Below, piece by piece: positions 57,800 through 64,000 of a stretch of DNA of 64,000 bases. The stretch is from Halobacterium sp. R2-5. Lineage in GTDB: Archaea > Halobacteriota > Halobacteria > Halobacteriales > Halobacteriaceae. The notes under the pieces were generated by a model. The model did not search any database. It worked only from the letters and a program-made list of their open reading frames with translations, and was not told the DNA's origin. How positions within the stretch are numbered: the first letter of the stretch is position 1; each line of letters begins with the position of its first letter. A program made the translations under genes and the position numbers. Location of the stretch: NCBI RefSeq assembly GCF_011734195.1, contig NZ_JAANTH010000001.1, positions 310,001-374,000 on the forward strand, read 5' to 3'.

Positions 57800-58788
57800 T
57801 CGGGGTCGACGCTGTCGAGCGCTCGCTGGACGACCGACCGCGCGGGCTCCCCGCCGAGCGTCCCGCCAGCGTCCGCGCGGACGCGGTGAGCGAGCACCGA
57901 CTCGGCCTCCGTCTGCACGTCGTCGGGCACCACGTAGTCGCGGCCGTCGAGGACCGCCCGCCCCTGCGCCGCCCGCAACAGCGAAATCGAGCCGCGGGGG
58001 CTGACGCCGAGCGCGGCGTGGTCGCGGGTGTACCGCGCCAGCGCCGTGACGTACTCCTTGACCGGCCGGGCGACCGCCACCTCGCCGGTCGCGGTGCGCG
58101 CGCGGCGCAGATCCTCGACGGACGCCACCGCCTCGATGTCGTCGATGGGGTGGCCGCCGACCGCGCGGTCGAGCACGTCGATCTCCTGCTCGCGGCCCGG
58201 GTAGCCGAGGTGGAGCTTCTTCATGAAGCGGTCGAGCTCCGCCACCGGGAGCTCGTACGCGCGGTCGCGCTCGACGGCGTTCTGGGTCGCGACCACCACG
58301 AACGGGTCCGGGAGCTCGCGCGTCTCGCCGTCCGCGGTCACTTGGGTCTCCTCCATCGCCTCCAGCAGCGACGACTGGGTCTTCGGGGGCGCGCGGTTGA
58401 TCTCGTCGGCGAGCAGTACGTTCGCGAACACGGGCCCGGGCTGGAACTCGAACTCCCGGGTCTTCTCGTTGAACACGTTCACGCCCGTGACGTCCGTCGG
58501 CAGCAGGTCGGGTGTGAACTGCACGCGCCGGAAGTCGCCGTCGAACGAGCGCGCCACCGACCGCGCGAGCATCGTCTTCCCGACGCCGGGGACGTCCTCT
58601 AAGAGAATGTGGCCGCCGCCGAGGACGGCGGTCAGGACGTGCTCGACGGCGTTACGCTGGTCGACGATGACTGTCTCGATGTTCTCGACGACGCGGCCCG
58701 CGAGGTCGCTCGCGTCCGCGACCGACATCGCCCCCGATGCGTCGCCTCGCGAGTCGGCGATAGCTCCTGTGTCGTGTGCGTCAGTCAT
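57796..58788 (-). CDS. MoxR-family AAA+ ATPase
   Basis: The 330-residue ATPase has Walker A LLEDVPGVGKTMLARSVARSF, Walker B VLLADEINRAPPKTQSSLLEAMEE, a sensor 1 VVATQNAVERD and the C-terminal lid with REYxx-like RGSISLLRAAQG. It is a chaperone-type AAA+ protein that probably remodels a substrate in concert with DUF58. It starts the three-gene operon. The N-terminal 30 residues are variable. A start at M20 would also be possible. Confidence 0.95.
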   Translation of the reverse strand: MTDAHDTGAIADSRGDASGAMSVADASDLAGRVVENIETVIVDQRNAVEHVLTAVLGGGHILLEDVPGVGKTMLARSVARSFDGDFRRVQFTPDLLPTDVTGVNVFNEKTREFEFQPGPVFANVLLADEINRAPPKTQSSLLEAMEETQVTADGETRELPDPFVVVATQNAVERDRAYELPVAELDRFMKKLHLGYPGREQEIDVLDRAVGGHPIDDIEAVASVEDLRRARTATGEVAVARPVKEYVTALARYTRDHAALGVSPRGSISLLRAAQGRAVLDGRDYVVPDDVQTEAESVLAHRVRADAGGTLGGEPARSVVQRALDSVDPE

Positions 58789-58877
58789 GGTTCATGGTAA
58801 CGGGCCACAACCGCCGGTCGTAGACCAGTAGGGCAGCAGCCACCGTATGTCTACTGGTCAACACGCCCCGCTACCGG

Positions 58878-59114
58878 TTACGACCACTGCTTGCAGGCAC
58901 CACACACTCGTTTTCCGTCGTCCAGCCAGCGGCGGGTCGCGGGCTCGCCGCAGGCCTCGCAGGTCCCGTCGGCGCCCCACGAGCTCGTCACCGCCGCGGG
59001 CTCGACGGCCGGTGCGTCGTCCTCCGAATCGTCGCGCTCGGTCCCGGAATCCCCGGCGAACGCGTCGAGCGTGGCGTCGTCGGACACGACCGGCCGTTCG
59101 GCCGCCACCGCCAT
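58878..59114 (-). CDS. Small zinc-ribbon protein, DUF7573-like
   Basis: The 78-residue protein starts MAVAAERPVVSDDATLDAF. It has an acidic, disordered-looking middle and ends in a zinc ribbon, CEACGEPATRRWLDDGKRVCGACKQW. Two CxxC pairs are 18 residues apart. It resembles a haloarchaeal family I believe is DUF7573. It diverges from the 68-residue membrane gene at 59160, with 45 nt between starts. Confidence 0.78.
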   Translation of the reverse strand: MAVAAERPVVSDDATLDAFAGDSGTERDDSEDDAPAVEPAAVTSSWGADGTCEACGEPATRRWLDDGKRVCGACKQWS

Positions 59115-59159
59115 AACCGTCCCGGAGCATCTAAGGCGTCGGCCTGCGGACGTGCGGAC

Positions 59160-59366
59160 ATGGTCTGGTTCATCGACAACGCCGTCTCGCTCGTGGAGAA
59201 CATCGCGACGGCCGCCAGCACGGACCCGCTCTCGGCCGCACTCGTCGCCGTGGGCGGCCTGATTGTCGCGCTCAGCGCCGGCGGGTTCGGCGCGCTCACG
59301 TTCGGCGCAGTCGTCGAATCGCTCGTCCCCGACACCTCGACGTCGCGCCAGCGCCGCCAGCGCTAG
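59160..59366 (+). CDS. Small single-helix membrane protein
   Basis: The 68-residue protein has an amphipathic N-terminal helix and one long hydrophobic helix (SAALVAVGGLIVALSAGGFGALTFGAVV). A basic Arg/Gln tail follows. The stop overlaps the end of the convergent mer gene by 4 nt. No family was recognised. Confidence 0.6.
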   Translation: MVWFIDNAVSLVENIATAASTDPLSAALVAVGGLIVALSAGGFGALTFGAVVESLVPDTSTSRQRRQR

Positions 59367-60337
59367 ACGCCCGCGGCGTCGAACGCGTCCGCGAGCAGCC
59401 CTACCGCTTCTTCTCTGTCCGGCCCGAGCGGCGACGCCGCGACCACGCTGTCGACGTGCTCGTCGAGCGCCGCCAGCCGCTCGGCGACGTCGCCAGGGTC
59501 GCCCGCGATGCAGAACGCCTCCAGCATCCGCTCGGTCACCTGTCCGAACGCTTTCGAGAACTCGCCCGCCTCGATGGCGTCCCCGATGTCGCTCGCACGC
59601 TCCGCGTCGATGCCGTGGCGCTCCAGCACGGGCGGCGCTGCCCCCGACGCGATGAACGCCACCGGCGGCCGCGCCGCCTCCACGGCCGCGTCCGCGTCCT
59701 CCGCGATCGACACCGACGCGAACGCCGCCACGTCCGGGTCTCCGGAGACCACGCGGTCGTCCTCGCCCTCCGCGACGCGGTCGGCCGCCCACGACACGTC
59801 CCGCTCGTGGCTCGCGTTCACCAGCACGCCGTCCGCGTGCTTGCCCGCCATCCGGAGCATGTGCGGGCCCTGCGCGCCCACGTACACCGGAACTTCGCCG
59901 ACCTCGTAGTTCAACCCGGCGTCCCGCGCGACGAACGTCCCGTCGTGGTCGACGCGCTCGCCCGCCCACAGGTCCTGTGCGACCTTCATCGCCTCCAGTA
60001 CCCGCCGGAGCGGCCGGTCGCGCTCCACACCGAGGTTCCGCAGCGTCGACGCGTCGCCGGCGCCCAGTCCGAGGACCGCGCGCCCGTCGCTCACCTCGTC
60101 GAGGGTCGCGACCTGCGACGCGAGCTTCACGGGATGGGTGTCGTAGGGGTTCGCGACGCCTGGTCCCAGCCGGACTTCCTCCGTTGCTGCCGCCGCTCTG
60201 TCGAGCGCGACGACCGGGTCGCGGTTGTTGTAGTGACACGACGCGAACACCGTGTCGAAGCCCGCGCCCTCCGCACGCGACGCGAGGTCGGCGACCTCCC
60301 CGACGGGAATCTCGGGCGTCAGCTCAACTCCGCGCAT
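59363..60337 (-). CDS. mer: 5,10-methylenetetrahydromethanopterin/folate reductase-like (F420-dependent, Mer family)
   Basis: The 324-residue luciferase-like TIM barrel begins MRGVELTPEIPVGEVADLASRAEGAGFDTVFASCHYNNRDP. Family features are VRLGPGVANPYDTHPVKLASQVATLDEVSDGRAVLGLGAGD and VPVYVGAQGPHMLRMAGKHADGVLV. In methanogens Mer reduces methylene-tetrahydromethanopterin with F420H2; haloarchaea may use it on folate. It overlaps the upstream cofE gene by 14 nt, which fits use of F420. Confidence 0.9.
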   Translation of the reverse strand: MRGVELTPEIPVGEVADLASRAEGAGFDTVFASCHYNNRDPVVALDRAAAATEEVRLGPGVANPYDTHPVKLASQVATLDEVSDGRAVLGLGAGDASTLRNLGVERDRPLRRVLEAMKVAQDLWAGERVDHDGTFVARDAGLNYEVGEVPVYVGAQGPHMLRMAGKHADGVLVNASHERDVSWAADRVAEGEDDRVVSGDPDVAAFASVSIAEDADAAVEAARPPVAFIASGAAPPVLERHGIDAERASDIGDAIEAGEFSKAFGQVTERMLEAFCIAGDPGDVAERLAALDEHVDSVVAASPLGPDREEAVGLLADAFDAAGV

Positions 60338-61085
60338 ACTCCCACCCCCGGAGCGCCTGCCGCACGAAGTCCCCGTCGACCTCGCGGTACAGCTGTTCGC
60401 TGCCGTCGTGGTCGCCGAACTCGAACTCCCGCACGACGACCACGGGCGTGCCGCCGTCGCCCTCCCCCGAGACGAGGTTCGCCGCCGCCGCGAGCTCGTC
60501 CACCACGCTCTCGACGGTCACTTCGAGTTCGTGGCCGTCGCGGTCCGTCTCCCCGCGCCAGTCCCGGGACGCCGGCATCCCCGCCCAGCCGAGCGCGACG
60601 CCGCGCTGCCCGTGCCGGAACGGCCGCCCGGACGTGTCGGTCACCACGACCGCGACGTCCGAATCCAGCCCCTCGCGGATGCGCTCGGCGCTCTCCGTCG
60701 GCCGCTCGGGCAGCAACAGGAGGTCCGTACCGCCCGTGTTCGACCGGTCGATGCCGGCGTTCACGCCGACGTGGCCGAACGGGGTCTCCGTCAGCAGGAA
60801 CGGGGCCTCCATCAACAGGTCGACGGACTCCTCCAGGACGGCCTGCGCGAACCGCGGGTCCTTCTGTTCGCCCGTAATCCCGCTCAGCTCGTCGGCGATC
60901 TCGCGGGCGCGCGGCCCCGCCGGGTAGTCCGACAGCGACGCCGTCCGCCCCTCGGCCTTCGAGACCACCGTGCTCGCGACACAGACCACGTCGCCGTCCT
61001 CCAGGTCGGCGCGCTCCGCGACGAGGGCCGCGAGGCTGTCGCCCGCGCGGACCTCCGGGAGCTCCGGCACCGCGAACGCGTGCAT
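60324..61085 (-). CDS. cofE: Coenzyme F420-0:L-glutamate ligase
   Basis: The 253-residue enzyme adds glutamate residues to F420-0. It starts MHAFAVPELPEVRAGDSLAALVAERADLEDGDVVCVASTVVSKAEGR, a CofE hallmark. VVVTDTSGRPFRHGQRGVALGWAGM holds the GTP/metal-binding Asp and the Gly-rich turn, and LVSGEGDGGTPVVVV ends the core. It is followed immediately by mer, so F420 supply and use are co-transcribed. Confidence 0.94.
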   Translation of the reverse strand: MHAFAVPELPEVRAGDSLAALVAERADLEDGDVVCVASTVVSKAEGRTASLSDYPAGPRAREIADELSGITGEQKDPRFAQAVLEESVDLLMEAPFLLTETPFGHVGVNAGIDRSNTGGTDLLLLPERPTESAERIREGLDSDVAVVVTDTSGRPFRHGQRGVALGWAGMPASRDWRGETDRDGHELEVTVESVVDELAAAANLVSGEGDGGTPVVVVREFEFGDHDGSEQLYREVDGDFVRQALRGWEYARS

Positions 61086-61133
61086 ACCCCGCGCTTCGGC
61101 GGCCCCGATAAAAGCCCCGGCGGTACCGGACCC

Positions 61134-61634
61134 TCACTCCCGCAGGACGGAGACGGCCACGTCGCCGCCGTCGACGTCGACGGCCAGCATCGTCGCCTCC
61201 GCCGCGGGATCCGCACCCGTCGCACTCCCCGGGTTCAGGTGGCGAACGCCGTCGACGACGTGGTCCGTGAGCTCGTGGGTGTGCCCCGAGACGACGATCG
61301 CGTCCTCACTCTCGCGCTCCTCGCGGACGGTCTGCAGGACGCGGTCCTGGTAGCCGTCCAGCGGCCCGCTGCCGTGTACGACCACGAACTCCCGGTCGTC
61401 GACCCACAGGGTCTCCACCGCGGGCAGCCCCAGCGAGACGGGGTCCATGTTCCCGCGGACCGCCACGAGGTCGCCGCCTGCGAGGTCCTCGACGGCCTCG
61501 TAGGTGGCCTCGCTGTCGAAGTCGCCGGCGTGGACGACCTCGTCTGCGTCTTCGACCTCCTGCTCGACGAACCCGGGAATCTCGGATTCGCGGGACGGCA
61601 CGTGCGTGTCGCTGAGAACCGCGAGGCGGCGCAT
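61134..61634 (-). CDS. YfcE/MJ0936-type metallophosphoesterase
   Basis: The 166-residue enzyme has the calcineurin-like metal motifs: LAVLSDTHVPSRES (Asp, His), VVHAGDFDSE, VAVRGNMDP (Asn), VVVHGSG and VVSGHTHELTD. Its size suits the small MJ0936 phosphodiesterase family, which cleaves phosphodiesters with Mn2+ or Ni2+. The physiological substrate is unknown. It diverges from the Nudix-eIF2B gene at 61696. Confidence 0.93.
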   Translation of the reverse strand: MRRLAVLSDTHVPSRESEIPGFVEQEVEDADEVVHAGDFDSEATYEAVEDLAGGDLVAVRGNMDPVSLGLPAVETLWVDDREFVVVHGSGPLDGYQDRVLQTVREERESEDAIVVSGHTHELTDHVVDGVRHLNPGSATGADPAAEATMLAVDVDGGDVAVSVLRE

Positions 61635-61695
61635 GTCCGGTCTTCGGCAGCCACCCGGAAATACGTTGAAGCCGCTGGCGCCACCACTGGCGACT

Positions 61696-62925
61696 GTGCC
61701 AACGCACGTCGTCACGGTCTTCCTCCGGAACGGGACGGACGTACTGCTGTTGCGCCGCAGCGACGACGTCGGCTCGTACCCCGGGCAGTGGGGCGCGGTC
61801 GCCGGCCACGCAGAGGGCGACCCGGACACGCAAGCCCGCGTCGAAATCACCGAGGAGACGGGGCTCGACGACGCTGCTTCGCTCGTCCGCCGCGGCGACT
61901 CGTTCGAAGTACGCGACCCCGAGCACGGCACGTGGGTCGTCCACCCGTACCTCTTCGACTGCGCGACCCGGGAGGTCGACCCGAACTGGGAGACGGCGAC
62001 CTACGAGTGGGTGCCCGCGACCGGAATCCGGGAGCGCGAGACCGTCCCCGAGCTCTGGGCGTCCTACGACGCCGTGCGGCCGCGCGTCGAGACGGTCGCC
62101 GGCGACGACGAACACGGCTCGGCGTACCTCTCGCTTCGCGCGCTCGACGTACTCCGCGACGAGGCCGCACTCGCCACCGACGACGGCGGCTGGCCGGCGG
62201 TCGCCGACACCGCCCGCCGGCTCCGAGAAGCGAAGGCCGGGATGGCGGTCGTCCGGAATCGCGTGAACCGCGTGATGGCGACTGCCGGCCGCACGGCCGA
62301 CAGCGTCGAAGCGATAGCCCGCGAGGTCGCCGACGAGGCCGTCGATGCGGACGCCCGCGCAGCGAGCGAGGCGGCAGCCGAACTCGACGGCCTCGGCGCG
62401 GACGCGGTGTTCACGCTCTCGTGCTCCGGGACCGTCGCGGCTGCGCTCCGCGACGCGGACCCGGAGCGAGTGCTCGTCGCCGAATCCCGTCCGGGCGCCG
62501 AGGGCGTCGGCGTCGCCGAAGCTTTCGCCGAGGATTTCGACGTGACGCTCACGACCGACGCCAACGTTCCCGCAGTCGTCGCAGAGGCCGACGCGGTGCT
62601 CGTCGGCGCCGACGCCGTCTTCCCGGACGGCCGTGTCGTCAACAAGGTCGGCACGCGCGCCGCCGCGCTCGCCGCACGCGACGCCGACGTTCCCATTTTC
62701 GTCGTCTGTGCCTCGGACAAGATCACTCCGGAGCCGCTGCCAGTCGAAGACGGGAATCCGGAGTCGCTCTACGACGGCGACGCACCGCTCGACGTCCGCA
62801 ATCCCGTCTTCGAGGTCGTCCCCGGGCGTCTCGTCGACGGCGTCGTCACCGAACACGGGCGACTCGACTCCGGGGACGTAGCGCGGGCCGCAGAGGAGCA
62901 CCGTAGCTGGGCGGACTGGGAGTGA
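61696..62925 (+). CDS. Nudix-eIF2B-like fusion protein
   Basis: The 409-residue protein joins an N-terminal Nudix-like domain (VLLLRRSDDVGSYPGQWGAVAGHAEGD, residues about 17-43) to a C-terminal eIF2B-alpha/isomerase-like domain (from about 155). The latter includes VFTLSCSGTVAAALRD, VLVAESRPGAEG, DAVLVGADAVFPDGRVVNKVGTRAAALAARD and VPIFVVCASDKI. The second part resembles ribose-1,5-bisphosphate and methylthioribose isomerases. The Nudix box is degenerate: VEITEETGL keeps the Glu residues but the Arg is Val and the box is about two residues short. GTG 61696 is the start because upstream codons match no family. Confidence 0.88.
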   Translation: MPTHVVTVFLRNGTDVLLLRRSDDVGSYPGQWGAVAGHAEGDPDTQARVEITEETGLDDAASLVRRGDSFEVRDPEHGTWVVHPYLFDCATREVDPNWETATYEWVPATGIRERETVPELWASYDAVRPRVETVAGDDEHGSAYLSLRALDVLRDEAALATDDGGWPAVADTARRLREAKAGMAVVRNRVNRVMATAGRTADSVEAIAREVADEAVDADARAASEAAAELDGLGADAVFTLSCSGTVAAALRDADPERVLVAESRPGAEGVGVAEAFAEDFDVTLTTDANVPAVVAEADAVLVGADAVFPDGRVVNKVGTRAAALAARDADVPIFVVCASDKITPEPLPVEDGNPESLYDGDAPLDVRNPVFEVVPGRLVDGVVTEHGRLDSGDVARAAEEHRSWADWE

Positions 62926-63355
62926 AAGGCTCTTCTCCCGGGAGTCCCTACCACGCTCTCGGGCGACGGTGACGAGGAGTTACCCCCTCCGAGCCCCTTG
63001 TGACGAGGACTTTCTCCCGAGTCGCCCGCCTCGACGCGAGCCAGCGACAGCTATGGCTTGCAGGCGGCGTGCGCGTCCGCGAGCCGGTCCGCCGCCGTTC
63101 CGCGTCCGCCGGCCCGCGGCGACTGTCAGGTCACGCGCTCGGTTGGTCTCGTTTTCCCACTTGAACCTGCGCAGCCGACGAGCTAGCATTCGCGGCGCGA
63201 GTGGTCCAACGGACCCGAGCGCCGGGATTCTCTGCGCGAGCGAACAGAGTGAGCGAGCGCAGGCCGAGGAGCGACCACCGGGAGCGACGCTGGCTTTTGG
63301 CCGAGCTTTTGCCGAGCGAGCGGCTTCCGGCCGCTCGCGCAGCGCAAAAGGTCGC
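62926..63355. other. 430-nt gene-free region with repeats and a terminator-like hairpin
   Basis: No gene is seen. GAGCGAACAGAGTGAGCGAGC-like purine repeats lie near 63236-63275. Downstream, CTTTTGC (63306-63312) and GCAAAAG (63344-63350) flank GCGAGCGGC/GCCGCTCGC (63316-63324, 63330-63338), forming a two-part hairpin that ends 5 nt from the engB stop. It may be a terminator shared by the convergent genes. Confidence 0.6.
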
Positions 63356-63973
63356 TTAGAAGAACTTCTTGAGGTCGTCGCGTTTTGCGGCTTCGAGGTG
63401 GGTTCGGACGGCGTCGTCGAAGGGGTCAGTGCGACCGTGTTTGGCGGCGATGGGGGCGATGGTGTCCTGCCACTGCTTCCAGGGCGGGTGGAGGCCGAGG
63501 CGGTCGGCGATGTCGTCGAGGCGTTCGTCGCGGTCGTCGACTTTGTCCATCTTGTTGACAGCGACGACGGGCGTGATGCCGAGGTCTTCGAGGAGGTAGA
63601 ACAGTTCGACGACGTGGGGGATCTCCTCGTCGCCGGAGTGGCGGTCGATGATGTCGACGGCGGCTTTGCCGTCGAGGACGAGCACGCCGACCATGATGTC
63701 GTCGGCGTTGTCCTCGAGGTAGCGGACGACGTCGGTCTTGATGCGTTCGCGGACGTCGTCGTCGACGCCGGACATGAAGCCGAAGCCGGGGAGGTCGGTG
63801 ACGACGAAGTCGTCGCTGGCCCAGTCGAAGTGATTCGGCTTGCGGGTGACGCCGGGCTTCTGGCCGGTCGCGACGCTGTGGCCGGTGATCTCACGCATGA
63901 GCGTGGATTTGCCGACGTTCGACCGCCCGACGAGGACGATCTCGTCGCTGCGGTCCGGGCGGGTGTCGAACAT
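63356..63973 (-). CDS. engB: EngB/YihA family GTP-binding protein
   Basis: The 205-residue GTPase has G1 [17 protein letters not shown]2/switch [14 protein letters not shown]3 [10 protein letters not shown] and G4 [10 protein letters not shown]. In bacteria it helps build the large ribosomal subunit; archaeal relatives are assumed to be similar. The gene ends at a hairpin (63306-63350). Its ATG at 63973 is near the window edge and the promoter region is only partly inside the window. Confidence 0.94.
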   Translation of the reverse strand: MFDTRPDRSDEIVLVGRSNVGKSTLMREITGHSVATGQKPGVTRKPNHFDWASDDFVVTDLPGFGFMSGVDDDVRERIKTDVVRYLEDNADDIMVGVLVLDGKAAVDIIDRHSGDEEIPHVVELFYLLEDLGITPVVAVNKMDKVDDRDERLDDIADRLGLHPPWKQWQDTIAPIAAKHGRTDPFDDAVRTHLEAAKRDDLKKFF

Positions 63974-64000
63974 ACCGCTCGTAGCCGGCGGGCGGGGTTA

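Overview
The window reads as chromosomal DNA of a halophilic archaeon (class Halobacteria). G+C is very high, the predicted proteins are rich in Asp and Glu, many families are haloarchaea-specific (DUF5806, DUF5807, DUF5809, DUF5810, Hvo_1808, HalOD1, Bat-type HTH-10), F420 and methanopterin-type genes are present, and the RNase P RNA and ribosomal protein S6e are archaeal. Many genes have a T/A-rich TATA element about 25 to 30 nt before the start codon and no Shine-Dalgarno site, which fits leaderless transcription. The genus cannot be fixed from sequence alone; a Halobacterium-like organism is plausible.

Layout. 1-8.3 kb: end of an ABC-2 permease, rps6e, a PfkB kinase facing a DHH phosphoesterase/BtpA operon, three universal stress proteins, a GNAT enzyme and small haloarchaeal families. 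8.4-15.2 kb: a complete oligopeptide/dipeptide ABC importer with a fused double ATPase. 15.3-22.4 kb: dihydroorotase, a lipoate-ligase-like protein, an M23-like protein, an isochorismatase-family hydrolase, an Hvo_1808 surface lipoprotein, nicotinate phosphoribosyltransferase and an AMMECR1 protein. 22.6-23.05 kb: RNase P RNA. 23.3-27.1 kb: M29 aminopeptidase and valS. 27.3-30.6 kb: an iron/siderophore-type ABC importer with two TTAGG-N4-CCTAA operators; a DtxR-type regulator lies at 52.5 kb. 30.6-34.7 kb: 6-phosphogluconate dehydrogenase, DJ-1/PfpI protein, membrane-anchored ferredoxin and a MATE exporter. 34.77-36.4 kb: tRNA-Arg(CCG), a structured element made of direct and inverted copies of its 3' end, and a compositionally atypical Na+/Ca2+-type antiporter. 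36.7-47.1 kb: an SDR followed by a dense set of small wHTH, Bat/HTH-10, HalOD1 and RecA-like proteins, including a 1269-residue PAS/GAF regulator. 47.1-54.5 kb: CorA, a dUTPase/dCTP deaminase-family enzyme, aconitase, RimI, DtxR regulator, Nudix hydrolase, rhodanese and an eIF1-like factor. 54.6-58.8 kb: a MoxR-DUF58-transglutaminase operon. 58.9-64 kb: a cofE-mer F420 operon, a phosphoesterase, a Nudix-eIF2B fusion and engB.

Main points of interest: (i) a hairpin built from the 3' end of tRNA-Arg next to an atypical gene; (ii) a shared motif (CGCAAA..TCTACGCTAAA) after both stable RNA genes; (iii) structured, repeat-rich DNA lying in frame inside two genes, splitting the Nudix box in one of them; (iv) a 10-kb transcription and signalling island with repeated wHTH plus Bat pairs; (v) a coherent iron regulon with visible operators. 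No CRISPR array, transposase, integrase or intact prophage is visible.
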